From: Trema orientale
Lineage: Eukaryota; Streptophyta; Magnoliopsida; Rosales; Cannabaceae
Length of the DNA: 64,000 bases
Direction: 5' to 3'
NCBI GenBank assembly: GCA_002914845.1
Contig: JXTC01000178.1
Location: forward strand, 116,157-180,156
This document shows positions 11,930 through 23,928 of the stretch, in pieces. Made by a program: the position numbers and the translations under genes. The notes below the pieces were generated by a model. It did not search any database and was not told the origin of the DNA. It saw only the letters and a list, made by a program, of their open reading frames with translations. Position 1 is the stretch's first letter. Every line of letters starts with the position of its first letter.

Positions 11930-13480
11930 GTTCTTGTTTTGGGTCTTAATTTATCTGTGGAGGCTGGTTTGGCCTATTCAGAAGGCCTCTAATTCTTTAT
12001 TTTGTTATTTTGCTTAAAAGAAAAATTTAGGTAGATTAACTAGATATTTATTTTTAAGTTTCATAACTAAATGATAACTAAAATTAGTAAAATTTAATAT
12101 ATAAATTTTTATTCTTATTTGAAAAGTAAGAGTTAATTTATTAGATCCAAAAGTCGGTCATTTTACTATAAGATCCAAAAAGTATTCTCTCGGTTCATTT
12201 AATTTTTTAAAAAAAAAATCTGCATAAAAAAATTTCGAAGTGTTATTCTCTCAGTTCATTCAAAGTGAAAAAATGAATTTAAAAAAAAATTAAAAAAACT
12301 TTGAAAACAACATCTGAATTTTCTGTTTTTAAAATCAAAAAACAATTTTTTAGTTACAATGCCACTCATCCCCTGAGTCAACTTCCACCGTAAGCCAAGA
12401 AGAGAAGATGTTTAATAGTTCATCATAAATTATGATCCAAATTCCAATCACAGAAATGTCCTCAAACTCCTCTTTTTGTTTGGTTCTACTTTCAGTTTCG
12501 TATTATGTTTGATTCTCCTGAAGGAGAGCTACAATATAATAATATAATTGCAGTCCAAAGAAGCAATAGTTCTGATGTATGCTAATCTGTTGGTACAATT
12601 CCAAATTTGAGAAGAACCAAAGCATTGGTCCTAACTGCTAAGCTCCAAATTGTCAATCCAAATAATTCCCGGTCTTCATTGTGCTCATCAACCAAAACAG
12701 AGCATAGCATATTAAAACAGGTGAGCAAAATCCAAAAAGTAGATATAACACATTTCGACCAAAGCAAACATCAAACACTAACTAACCACAACCAGTGTTA
12801 TCATCATCAGAACGGAAGTTTCTTCTCATCCACAGCTTGGCAAAACTGTGTAGGAAGGTGTCCTAAGATTTTTCCAAATTTCATCATGTGATGATATGAA
12901 CAACATTAAGAATCAAAATTTCTGACTAACCCTATGGTAGATTTGGCTCGAATTCACATACATAAGAAAGGATAATCGACAATCTCAATGCTACATACTA
13001 TACAATACTCAAGTTCTTATTCCAAATTTTATCCGCCACATAGATTAACTATCAAACTGTTTAGTAGATTCAGAAGCAAATCATTTGGCATCACTCGATA
13101 CATAGTATCTCAGATCAAGTGTTGGATTAATTTATATTGCTTCATCCTAATCCATCAAAACCAAAACACTCAAATTAAGGGTTTCAAAGAATACATGAAA
13201 GAATATAGTAACAATAATAATTAATCTTGTATTTTATTGGATGATAATTAAAAACCAGATGGGAAAATGATGTGTTTACTCAGTGTTGGCAATAAAAGTT
13301 TAAGGTTCGATTCTGCCAGCGATTTTCCTCAACTATACTCAGAAGAGGGAGCTTTTATATCCTCATCGCAACCACCATTTTCCCACGATTTTAAAATAAA
13401 TCGAAGCTTTTATAGAATCGATAGAAAAGAAACCCTATAGAAACATATTAAAATAAAAAGAGAAAATAAAGAAAGAGGGA
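11930..13480. other. Intergenic spacer
   Basis: AT-rich. Around 12180-12275 a short phrase (ATTCTCTC[A/G]GTTCATT) is repeated. The overlapping plus- and minus-strand ORFs at 12.6-12.9 kb have no recognisable domain and are left out as chance. Confidence 0.3.
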
Positions 13481-13519
13481 AAGAGATCGCTCAGTTCAGC
13501 GGGGTTATCGACACGCAAA

Positions 13520-13785
13520 ATTCTCAGTGAAGAGAAACCTGCATTCCGGTCTGTTGAGCTTGAATTTTATGGAGTCGTCACTGCGACCTCTTTCCCTTCT
13601 TCTAGGAAAACCTCATCAATGGAGAAAAAAATAAATCAGAAAACATAGAAAATTGCTATAAACCCTAGAATCCTAAAGACGCGACAGTCTGAGACTTGAG
13701 AGGGGTCTTGGCTGAGATCAAATCTCGGCCCTGAATTTATAGCCATTAGGCTAGGGTTTCTCTTGAAAGCCGAAGCCCAACTCCT
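13520..13785 (-). promoter_or_regulatory. Telo-box / site II / TATA cluster with a possible short non-coding transcript
   Basis: On the minus strand, in order, are a site II-like TTGGGCTT (about 13775), a telo box AAACCCTAG (13751-13759), a TATA box GGCTATAAATTC (13733-13744) and, about 70 bases further, a reversed telo box (13660-13668). Telo box plus site II plus TATA is the known promoter layout of plant ribosomal-protein and snoRNA genes. Downstream there is no ORF, but there is a TGATGA (13611-13620) and a CTGA (13524-13527) about 90 bases apart, as in box C/D snoRNAs. The C box is imperfect and I found no matching rRNA guide, so the RNA itself is unproven. Confidence 0.3.
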
Positions 13786-13839
13786 AATACGGGCACCCGG
13801 ATCTGTCTGTTAATATAACCCGACCCGAATAGGGATAGG

Positions 13840-14280
13840 GTTATTTATAAGATTAATAAATTAATTAATTAAAAGGATTTATAAATAGGAAAACCCAAAA
13901 AAAGAATATTAAGAAGCCTCAGAACAATTTGTGGTTTACATTTATCCACACAAAAAAAAAAAATGTAGATATTCAAACAATGTAGGCAAAATATATTGGA
14001 CTCATCATTGGCCTCAGCTTTACACAAAATGAAAAAATATATATATATATTTAAAACTATTAAATATCAAATCTTTCACCCAAATAGATGAAAGTAATGT
14101 TAGCAGAAGAAAAATAAAATACTGAAGAAAAATGGAGAGTTTGAGAGTTTGAGAGTTTGCTCAGGCCTTGTGCTGGTGAGCTTGTATTTGATTGGTATGT
14201 CTGATTGATCGTCTTGTATATAAAGAGGAGAGCTAAACAGGGAAAAGGTAAAATATAGGCGGCAATTGCTAGACAGTTTT
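13840..14280. other. Intergenic spacer
   Basis: AT-rich, with a short TA run near 14037-14050 and GAGAGTTT repeated three times near 14137-14158. No gene seen. Confidence 0.3.
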
Positions 14281-14299
14281 CCATCTTCGCGCCCAGTTG

Positions 14300-14670
14300 C
14301 ACAAACGAGTTACAAACCACATGTCGTTTACATGGAAAACGGAACGTCGTTTTGTTTGCAGCGTAATTTCGTCTTGTTTTCAACTAAACAGTAGAAGCTA
14401 GTGTCGTTCCCTCTCCTTAAACGACAGTAAACTTGTAAAGAAAAAACATGTCGTTTACGGCAACAAGTTTTTAGCAAGAATGATACGACACGTCGTTTTT
14501 GTATCATACCTGATAATTGAAGAAAAGATTTAGGAAAGAAAAAAAACGACGATTCGTTATGCAACCTTAAACACATAAAACTTGTACGACAACCTACGTG
14601 TCATTGATATTTTCTTTCCAAACGAAAACCATATGTCGTTATATTTCTCTTAAATAATATGTCGTTTCCA
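14300..14670. repeat. Cluster of ACGAC..GTCGTT half-palindromes
   Basis: At least eight copies of ATGTCGTTT / ACGTCGTTTT or the reverse AAACGAC occur in 370 bp (for example 14321, 14344, 14401, 14419, 14447, 14485, 14543, 14634 and 14658). The clearest is ACGACACGTCGTTTTT at 14485-14500, itself inside an inverted repeat TGATAC...GTATCA (14481-14507). No ORF makes sense of it. Related motifs occur at 1203-1275. The number and spacing suggest a decayed repeat or a protein-binding array. Confidence 0.5.
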
Positions 14671-15325
14671 TAACTAACTGAAAAAATATTTTTCACCAAA
14701 CAAATATTCTTTTTGAGGGAAAAAAAAAGAATGACTTGTCCAAACTGTCCAATAAAAGATAAAACAAAACAAATTACTTCTTTATGTTTTATTTTCCCCT
14801 CTCTCCCTTAAACGAAACACTATGCCGTCAGCCAGCGAAGCAAAAACTCAAGCTTAAAAAAAAAAAAAAACAAAACAAAAACAACGGTTTATTAGTCCAA
14901 AATCCAAATACTACTTTTTAACAAACATGAGTCAAAATTAACAGTAATTTTTAGACTATATTAACCGTCTCGATCCAACATAACACAATATCAATATCAA
15001 TCAATATCAACATGTCAGTCGTTCTAATTCTACTATTTATCTTTCAATGGACAAAACTCAAAGGCAAATTTAAACAAGATTTTTCTAATTATCCGAAAAG
15101 AGAAAAAAAAAATCTATAAACGGATAATAGTCCTTGTAGATACCAAAACAATCCAAAAATAATAATTATGTAAAAGAGACAGCCGAGATTTAATTTTGGG
15201 TTACAGCGAGGCCAGCTCCACTCAAAATTCTCTCCAATTTTCATACATAAAATAGGAAAAAGAGAAAAAAAATTCCGATCAGTGTAATGGCGCCACGTAG
15301 TGAGCCGCCCATTTCCCTCCATTAC
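14671..15325. other. Upstream region of the ORANGE gene
   Basis: AT-rich with CAATATCAATATCAA repeats near 14990-15010. No gene is seen; the last 150 bases are presumed promoter. Confidence 0.3.
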
Positions 15326-15510
15326 TTATTATATAACTGTTAAAGAAACAGTGGAACCCGCACTGAGAGACTAACCCAACTTTTTGTCCTAACTCCCTCG
15401 CGAGTCGGGGCTCTCTCTCTCTCTCCAACTCTCCCAGCTCCAGACATTTACAACAACAGAACAGGTGCTCTCTCTCCCTCTTACTCTGTCTCTGCTCTTC
15501 TAGAAGAGAT
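15326..15510 (+). promoter_or_regulatory. Core promoter and CT-rich 5' leader of ORANGE
   Basis: A TATA-like TTATTATATAACTG lies at about 15326-15340. It is followed by a pyrimidine-rich stretch of CTCTCTCT repeats (about 15408-15500), common in leaders of plant housekeeping and plastid-protein genes. The start codon follows at 15511. The transcription start is not determined. Confidence 0.4.
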
Positions 15511-18500
15511 ATGCTTTGTTTGGGTCGAGCTTTGGCGCTTTCGCACCCAATAAATCGAATCCATGTCCATCCCTACCATTCTCCTTGTTCAACTTCAAGC
15601 TCTAGCTCTAGATTCGGTGTTGTACGGCCTAAACTGAGCTCGAAATGGCGATCCATGGCGTCCGATTCCGACTCCTCTTCTTTTGCCCCCTCTATCGATT
15701 CCGACCCCATTGATAAAACCGCCGCAGGGTACTCTCTCTCTCTACCTGTACTTTTTATCTATGCATGTGTTTGATTGTTTGGAATTTGAATGAGAACGAG
15801 ACCTTTTGAAATTTTATATATATATTTTTTTATTTTCGGGAATTTGAGATCATTTTTATTGACAACAATCAGAGGAGGTTCATTGGGCAGTTGTTTTTTT
15901 TATTACTTGTTATGAATACAGGTTGAGCTTTGAAAAAAAAAAAAAGAAAAAGCATATATTGCTTATTTGCTATGTTGGGTTTTTGTTTGTCTAGGTAAAT
16001 AAGACCAAAGGGGTGGAAAAATAATGTGATTCTAAATACAGGTTCTGTATCATAGAGGGGCCTGAGACGGTGGAAGACTTTGCCAATATGGAACTGCAGG
16101 AAATTCAGGACAATATACGAAGTCGCAGGAACAAGATTTTTTTGCATATGGAGGAGGTAGGCAAGTGAAACTAATTTCTTTATCAGTTTATATAGTATTT
16201 TTGATACTAAGTAAAAAGAAAGTAGTGTACTACTTTGGTTGTGATTGCTCTTAGTCTATTATGTTTTACACTTTCAGATAGACAATAGTATCATCACATA
16301 CCTTTATGTAGAGAGTTTATCAATGTCAAGGATGCCCCAATTAGTTTAAATTACAGGATGACTCTATCAAAGTTGCAAATATTAGTTCAAAGTCTTTTGA
16401 AACCACTAGATATATCTCTAAGTTCATGTAGTATCCGCATCATTTTGCCGCCAAGTCTACCCAACAACCTCCTTTTTTATTCTGCACATCGAAGAGGTTA
16501 TTTTTGATGTGCAGAGTCTGCAAATCTGTTATGATTCATGTGGACTTCTCCAAGCATTAGTGCCATCATATTTTCCTTTATTAAGGAGTAATAATGTCAC
16601 AATCTTGCCTTTTCTTCTGGTAATAAAAAGATAGTACCTGCTCAGAAAATAACTTATAATGAACTTCAGTAAGCAAATTGAGTAGACTCTACTTTCGTAT
16701 CAAGTTTATAAGGTAACAACTTCTGATTTGAATTTGGATTGTTCAAATAAATGTAGGTTCGCAGGCTGAGGATACAGCAGAGGATTAAAACTGCCGAGCT
16801 TGGAGTTTCAAAGGATGAGCGAGAAAATGAACTCCCTAATTTCCCATCATTCATTCCCTTCTTGCCTCCTTTGGTAAGCTTTCATCCTATAAAGTTGTAT
16901 ACCCTTGTTTCACTAATTCGTCCCTTTCATTCACTCAGCTTCCTTTACCTGTGTCTTCAGTTCCCTTCTTATCATTAATAAAAAAAAAGAGAAGAAAGTT
17001 TATTGTGTTTCTTATGTTTATTGATTTCAGACTTCGGCAAACCTTAAGCAGTATTATGCAACTTGCTTTTCTCTGATTGCGGGGATTATGCTTTTTGGGG
17101 GCCTTCTTGCACCCACTGTAAGTTATTTGCAATTACACACATATGTATTACTTATTTTTATTTGAAAAAATTTTGTTGGGCATAGTTAGTGGTAGTAGTT
17201 TCCCAAAATAAGATAAACAGGGACATATATCAAGTCAGTCCTGGTTCTGTCAAGGTCTGCAATAAGTTTTATATCTGAATGTCTCCCGTGTCTTTTTGCC
17301 TTTGCATCTCAGTTGGAGCTTAAGCTGGGACTAGGAGGCACATCATATGAAGATTTTATACGAAGCATGCATCTGCCTATGCAGTTGAGGTAAATCTCTG
17401 ATATTTTTTCTACTTTTTAAGACTCCGTTTAGAACCCGGATTTTGAAGGAAAAAATTTGCAAGAAAAAAGTCACGGAAAAAGAAAGAGGAAAATATTTTT
17501 CCTAAAAGTCTATAGAATTTTATTTTCACACTTTTGGTTTTGCTAATTAATGTGTCAACATTTTATATACTAAAAAAATAACATTAAATTAAACTTTTAT
17601 TTTTCTTGAAATTTTTTTTTATCGCTTTTTGTTTCAATCCAAATAAGAGAAAATGGAATCCCTTGAATTTTTTTTTCTCTCTCTCCAAAAATCCAAGTCC
17701 AAATAGAGCCTGAGTGTCTCTACCTGTGGTTGTGTTGAGAATTACTTGTAAGTTGCATCTATTGTCCTATGCCACGAATGGGTATTCCATTTTACTTCCC
17801 TTTACTGCTTCCAGAGTCATTGTCACATCTATTGCAACTTTGTTTTGTTTGTTGAATAGATAGAATGTATTTGTGAATTACCATGTCCTTCTCTGAGGGT
17901 TCAAGATGCGTGGCTGTGCAGAAGTTACTACTTACTAGTGCTGTTATCGCATAAATTCCCATAGTAATACCTATGTCATTGTGACCATGCTAATTATCCT
18001 GATATGAAGCTACTAAATTATTTTCACACGATATCATGTCTTGTATCATTTATTGACTTACTTTTGTGTCAAAATGCAGTCAGGTTGATCCCATTGTAGC
18101 ATCATTCTCTGGAGGAGCAGTTGGAGTTATCTCAGCATTAATGATTGTTGAAATAAACAATGTGAAACAGCAGGAGCATAAAAGATGCAAATATTGTCTT
18201 GGAACTGGTATGAATTTTTTGAAAGATATTTCATATGTATACGCTGATTTCTGACGAGTTGTTTCATTGAAAATCTAGTATTTGTGACTACAATAACTGT
18301 GTTAATATGTATTTTAACCAAATGGATTTGGCTACATGGATTTCCATCCAAAGAGTGAGCTGCGTCATATTGAAAGGCTTGAAAACTTTGCATATGTTTT
18401 TTGCGGATAAATCTTCTATATACGATGTTATGGTTGCCATCCTGCATATAAGTTCAGTATTTGATAGGACCAGTGATTTTAAGCAGCAGCATTTAATCAT

Positions 18501-19084
18501 GATTTTCTTTTGAGATTTTGATTACCATTAATGTACTTGATTCTGTATAGTGCATACTCTTTTAATATATGCAGGATATCTTGCTTGTGCTCGCTGTTCA
18601 AGCACGGGAGCCCTTGTTCTAATTGAACCGGTAACCTCAATTAATGGTGAAAATCAGCCTCTATCATCACCTAGAACGGAAAGATGTTCAAATTGCTCAG
18701 GATCTGGAAAGGTTGAACACCTACACATGGTTTTATCTTCTTCTTCGTGCAATTAATAACCTTCATTTCTGTGTTTGTTGGGTTGCAAGAAGATATCTGG
18801 AATAATTTGGAAGATAAACCACTTGGTTTGATGTATAGCATGATTAGTTTTCCCACTTATATCAAATTCGATTAGTTCTGATTCTTAATTAGTTGTAAAC
18901 AATGTGTTTTACTAGCTATTTTGATAATTCGTCTTATTTAGCAAGTTTCAAGTGCTAACTTCGTAATTTCGGCCTTATTCTAATGCCCTGTTTTCCAATT
19001 TTGTAGGTTATGTGCCCGACATGCCTCTGTACTGGAATGGCAATGGCAAGTGAACACGACCCTCGTATTGATCCCTTTGATTAA
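15511..19084 (+). CDS. OR: ORANGE protein (DnaJ-like zinc-finger chaperone, plastid)
   Basis: Eight exons by hand: 15511-15728, 16042-16156, 16757-16873, 17031-17117, 17313-17389, 18080-18207, 18575-18711, 19007-19084, giving 957 nt and 318 aa (Arabidopsis OR is about 307). All junctions are GT-AG and keep frame. Residues 1-70 are a Ser-rich plastid transit peptide. Next comes FCIIEGPETVEDFANMELQE and the basic NIRSRRNKIFLHMEEVRRL region. Two membrane segments follow (ATCFSLIAGIMLFGGLLAP and VASFSGGAVGVISALMIV). Last is a cysteine-rich DnaJ-type domain with CKYCLGTG, CARCSSTG, CSNCSGSG and CPTCLCTG, ending in EHDPRIDPFD. In plants OR binds and stabilises phytoene synthase and promotes carotenoid-storing chromoplasts. 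The basic region before the first membrane segment is where the known orange-fruit Arg-to-His variant lies; I see only Arg there, so the wild-type form is likely. Intron 5 holds a MITE. Convergent with USB1. Confidence 0.95.
17421..17711. mobile_element. MITE inside intron 5 of ORANGE
   Basis: The left end GACTCCGTTTAGAACCCGGA and the right end TCCAAGTCCAAATAGAGCC form imperfect inverted repeats: the reverse complement of the right end reads GGCTCTATTTGGACTTGGA. The 291-bp interior is AT-rich and non-coding. It lies well away from the splice sites at 17390 and 18079, so splicing is probably unaffected. It looks Tourist-like; the target duplication is unclear. Confidence 0.55.
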
Positions 19085-19709
19085 AAACTGCCCCATCATA
19101 CATCTCCATTCTCTTATACTTGGAAAATTCCAATTTTTGCGGCTACTCCCCATGACATAATGAAGCAAATTCTGTATATATTTTAGAAGTTCCTATATCA
19201 TGACTGAAATTCTAAATGCCACGCGATTGTAAAATTTTTGCAGCCTACCAAATGGTATCCCTTTAAAAGTCTGGGTACCGTTTGCCATGACTACAATGTG
19301 ATGTATCATTTCTTTAGGACATTATAGTAGTACATTAGTTTGTACTGTTTCCCTGAAAGATTTATATCATGGACGAGTGATGTTAATATGTTATAAAGCA
19401 CAAGCCATGAGGCAACCACTTGGCAATTTTCAGATTTCTACAAAATTGTATTAGAGTGTTTGCTGGCGAATTAATTTTATATGTAAGTTATCTTAATGGT
19501 TAAAATAAAGAATATAACGGCAAGATTTTCCCATTATAATGGGATTCTTTAGTTTTGCCAAGACAGGAGACTATGGCAGTTTCTGTTCATTTTTTCTTAA
19601 AAACAAATATTAACTGCTTGATAAGCTGTTAATAAAAATAAAATATAAAAAACGCAAATGGTACTGGAAGTAAACAGCCAAAGAAAACAACTGGAATCGA
19701 GATTTCTCA
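19085..19709. other. Shared 3' region between ORANGE and USB1
   Basis: About 625 bp between the two convergent stop codons, AT-rich. It should contain both 3' untranslated regions and polyadenylation signals, possibly overlapping. No further gene. Confidence 0.5.
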
Positions 19710-21313
19710 CTAATCTGGAAATTAACAAATCTTATACGATTTATTACCAATTCTGCACTCAATGCCACTGAATTTACTAGTAAAAATGCATTTCTGCAAT
19801 GAGCCCCCAACTGTAACCCTCCTTTCTTCTTGAACCGCACTCTTCAAGGAATTGTCGATATCACCAGATGCCCAAGCTACGGATATGTGAGGGCGTGGAT
19901 CCTGTAATGAACATCCAGATCCAATATTGTAGACTACTATAAGATATATTAAATGTTACCGCATAATTAATTATTGTCTGTATACATGTATGCAAGTGTG
20001 CATAACACATGGGAAGTGCAGATTTTCGTTCAAGTCTTCGGACTTTGTGAAGAAAAAAGACAATAGAAAGCTAACCTTATAAAATTCAGGAAGATTGTGA
20101 AGCTTATAAACCTCATTGACAGCTTGAATTTGCTTTCTTATCTGAAATTGATTGAACCCAGATAAGTTTCATATAGTTGCAATGCATTAGCACAGTATAA
20201 GAAAAAATTGATCATCCATGGTTGCAATACATTAGCACAGATAAGGAAAAATTGACCATCCATATGAGAAGTGGGGCAAAAAACTTGAAAAAGATGGGAG
20301 ATTGTGTGACTATGTTCTGTAAAGATAAACCATCCAGCTATTAGCACCATACCTCAGCTAATCCCGTTGTAGTAACTTCCATTGACAGAAAGGTTCGAGT
20401 CCGTTCGTCATTGAGAAAAACCTCCCATTTACTAAAATCAATCCAGTACCTGAGTTAAAATAACATAATGGGTCATGTAAATTTTAACTATACTACAATT
20501 CTAAAAGAAGAAAAATGAGAAAAACGTATTCTAACCTCCTCTGAATCTGAAGCTTCTGACGGAGCATTGCCACCACCGAGTCAATCTGGTGAACTCGGAT
20601 TGGAACAGTCCTCCCTAAACTTACATGAAATTCCCTCCCCAAAGCAACTTGTTCAAGCTTAGAATCATCTTTGGTAAGAATGTCAAGTGGGACATCAATG
20701 TCGACCACGTGAAGACCGGGTACAAGGCGAGAAAGCTTCTTCAAGAACAAAGCCAGCTCCTTCTTTGGCGGAGATGGTATATAAACTGTAACCAAATTAT
20801 TGAGAATGGTCTAAGAACAGAGTAAGTTCATTTTAAGAAGTGATACCCAATGGCTCAATTTTGAAGTAACTGATAAAATTAGGATTAACCCACCAGGGAT
20901 ATAGACATGTAGAGCATAGTTCCCTTCGACATGGGGGAACGTCCTGACTCTGCTGGGCTGCTCTCCAGGAGAATAATCCAGGCCCCCTTCACAGACAAAA
21001 CATCAAACACTTGGTGGGTATAGCTCTAGTTGAAACAATTATATTAACGTTTAATCCATTTTTGATTGTGGATTAAAATACCAAAAAGGAAAAATCGAAG
21101 AAGGAAAAATCGAAGAAAAAGTATGAGATGAAATTGTGGGAATCATTGATTACCGAGGGAATTCGGGGGAATAAGGAGGGAGATAGGCGGTGGTGGAAGA
21201 AGACTTGTTTCCGGGGAACTAGTCGATGGTGGAGGCTGAGGTGGGGAATCGGATTCGGGTTCGGATTCAGAGTCCGATGATGCGTCTCCGTAAGAGGCTA
21301 TCAAGGCCTCCAT
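19710..21313 (-). CDS. USB1: USB1, U6 snRNA 3'-end phosphodiesterase
   Basis: Six exons on the minus strand: 21313-21154, 20986-20894, 20785-20536, 20449-20353, 20141-20076, 19901-19710, totalling 858 nt and 285 aa; all junctions are GT-AG in frame. The N-terminus MEALIASYGDASSDSESEPE is acidic and Ser/Pro-rich. Then come FPHVEGNYALHVYIP, a KELALFLKKL helix, and the two hallmarks of the 2H phosphodiesterase fold: EFHVSLGRT (first HxS) and PHISVAWA (second HxS). These histidines and serines form the active site. In eukaryotes USB1/Mpn1 trims the 3' oligo(U) tail of U6 snRNA in the nucleus and leaves a protected end, which stabilises the spliceosomal RNA. The start codon precedes the conserved MEAL..YG opening. 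The C-terminal tail after the second motif is the least certain part. Convergent with ORANGE. Confidence 0.93.
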
Positions 21314-21449
21314 TCCTTTACTTCTACTCTTCCGAGTTCTGACTCTTGCTCGAAATCGGAACTGGACGAAGTGTCTGGTGTTTACATGCTTGGTACTGCC
21401 TATGAAAATGCTGAGATATGCTGTGGAGTGGAGTTAGCATCACATCTCT

Positions 21450-22585
21450 TTTTACATTTCCATTTTTTACCATCCAGTTGAACTCCACGGTTAGTTTCAC
21501 ATTTTAATAACAAGGTCAACTTATAAAAATAATAATAAAAATAAAAATAAACCCTCATATTTGTTTTTTTTTTTTTTTGTAATTTAAATGTTAAGCTTTA
21601 GTTTCTGCAAATTTTTGAAAAGAAAAAAAAAAAGAACTTTAACATTTTAAAGTTCCGAAAATATGTACCATCTATCCATATTTTACCCATTTTATGTTAG
21701 TCTAAATGATATTTTTTTGTAATTGTTTTAACTGTTTGGAAACAAAAAAGGCATTATCTGGGTATGAGAATTCACAATTTTATGGGAATGAATCTCTCAA
21801 AATATAGACAGAAGATATAAATTTTTTGAAATTCAAAATATAGATTTTTTTTAATTACAGAAGCCAAAACCCGTGGTTTAAATTATAGAAAGGGTGAACT
21901 GTTAAAAAAAAATACATGAAGTTTAAGTATTCTACAATTTAAACCCTGAAGTTTGAATTCCACAAAATAATACCATGAGATTAAAAATTTTGCAAAAATT
22001 GACACCTTGCATTGATTTTTTGGCCCTTTTTAGTAACAAAAATACAGTAATATTATTCATTAAAATTGATTAGTCCTTATTGTTCTCCTTAATTTTAATG
22101 GTATTATTATTTTTTACTAATTAAAATTATTTAAAAAGTCAATCTAATGTATCAATTTTCAGAGATTCTTAATCCCAGGATATTATTTTGCAAAGTCTAA
22201 ATTTCAAGGTTTAAATTATAGAACACTCAAATTCTTTCTTTTTTTTTTTTTTTTTTTTTGCATTTTACCCTTACAGAAATGTCAAATTTCATGTTTTTTT
22301 TTAAATTAAGTTAGCTCTTAATGTTATAATAAATTATAGTGGAATTTGAATAACAAATAATGAAGTTGCAAGGGTATAAAAGATGTTGCATTTAGCGTTC
22401 TCTAATTTTAGAGTCTTATAAAAGTTTTGTTGTGAGTCTCACTCTTTATTGATGTGTTAAACACCAGATTCATGGTTTAACAGAGAACTCACTAACACAA
22501 CCAATCCCAATGAATCCGAATCAACAACAAACCGAACATGATGAAAATAAAACACAATCAACCTGAAAGTGACATATTAAGGGTC
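21450..22585. other. Intergenic spacer upstream of USB1
   Basis: AT-rich with long A and T runs. No gene or defined element was recognised. Confidence 0.3.
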
Positions 22586-22586
22586 T

Positions 22587-22775
22587 ACTTGGTTTCACTC
22601 GCTTTGTGTTTTTTATTTATTTAAATGGAAAAATAGAAATATTTTGTTAAAACCTGCTTGGCTTTTTTATTTTCACTTTTTATTTTTAAAAACTGCTACC
22701 ACTATTTTGAAAAAACTTAATAATAGAAAAAGTTGATACCATTATTTTTTAAAACAAAAAAAGAAGAAAAACCTA
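22587..22775. repeat. AT-rich dispersed repeat, copy 2 (reverse orientation)
   Basis: It begins with GGGTCTACTTGGTTTCACTC and TTTTTTATTTATTTAAATGG, the reverse complement of the ends of the copies at 9.9 kb and 38.7 kb. A second start-like phrase (AACCTGCTTGGC...TTTTTAAAAACTGCTACC) follows. Probably truncated. Confidence 0.4.
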
Positions 22776-23107
22776 AGTAGTACGAATAAAAAGCTTCTGA
22801 GCCTCACCTTTACGCGCTGAACGAGCATTGACCACTCTGTACTCTGGCGATTGTTTGTCTCCTCCAGCGATAGTCTTCTCCTCTGGCAATTGCTCGTCTC
22901 TTCTGTTGACCGTCTTCTTCTTGGGTGACTTTTTTCTATTTCTGGTGAGGTTAGCTATTGTGCAATTCATATCTGAACTCCCAATTTCTATCTTTTTGTA
23001 CATGACCATCACACCACACGAGATTTTTTTCTGGTATATATAGTCCTTGCTATGTGAAAATCTCCACTACGTCACAAGCGTGGGTCTGGGATTCAAGCAT
23101 TCGCAAG

Positions 23108-23928
23108 TAGGGATATAAATGGGGCGGGGCCCCCGTCCCCAACCCTAGATTTCATCCTTGTCCTTGTCCTCGACCCCAGGGAATTCCTGGTGGGGGCGAG
23201 GTGAGGAATCCCCGACGAGATTAAGGCGGGGCGGGGAATCTCCGCCTGATAAATATAATAATTAAAGAAAAATATATCTTAGTCACATCTCACTCCTAAA
23301 GATGAAAATTCATTTTATCTCTTCATTCAACATCATAGAGTGATTTCAAAAAAAATAAATAGAGTTAATATATATATCATAGAGATAAAAGCTCTACTCC
23401 AATCTTATTAGAATAAAAAGCACATTAAGAGCAAAAAAAAAAAAAAAAAAACCACAAGTCCAAAACTAGAAAAATACTATAAATACCATAATGTAATTTG
23501 TATTATGTTTATATATATAGGGCACTAATTCAGTAGATATATATATATATATATATATATTTATCAATGCATAAGTATCATTTTGGCTAATGAAAATTTA
23601 TCATACATATCTTTTTATATTAAAAAGTAAGAGATAGAAAAAGCATTAATGATGCACGTCTTTTCATGTACCTCATTATAGTCATTGGATCACCATTAGA
23701 TGATGATCTAATGGCTAAAAAAAAAATACCTACACAAAGGTAAAAAAATAATAATACCTACTGGATTGGCAACCATATATAGATATATCTATATAATTTT
23801 ATTTTTGTTACATCAGGGCGGGGAGTGCCTCTCCCAGCCCCGTCCCCAAATAGTCTCCCCCTGAACCCGCCCTATTAGGGGTAGGGCCCCGCAGGGACCC
23901 GATCATACGGGGCAATTTGATAACCCTA
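23108..23928. mobile_element. Complete non-autonomous hAT element with 8-bp target duplication
   Basis: The element starts TAGGGATATAAATGGGGCGG and ends CGGGGCAATTTGATAACCCTA, giving imperfect terminal inverted repeats (TAGGG..AT.AA.T). It is flanked on both sides by TTCGCAAG (23100-23107 and 23929-23936), a perfect 8-bp duplication as made by hAT transposases. Each end carries about 120 bp of GC-rich GGGGCGGGG-type sequence in an otherwise AT-rich element, presumably transposase binding sites. It has no transposase. A second, smaller MITE is nested inside (23519-23780). Confidence 0.85.
23519..23780 (+). mobile_element. MITE of the (TA)n-associated family, copy 1 (nested in the hAT element)
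   Basis: It runs from TATATATAGGGCACTAATTCAG to ACTGGATTGGCAACCATATATA. The interior has CATTGGATCACCATTAGATG and ATGATGCACGTCTTTTCATG. The same start, end and interior recur at 23975, 39974, 55190 (reverse) and 55450. The ends form an inverted repeat around CCAATCCAATAGGTATTTT and lie in TA repeats. Confidence 0.7.
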
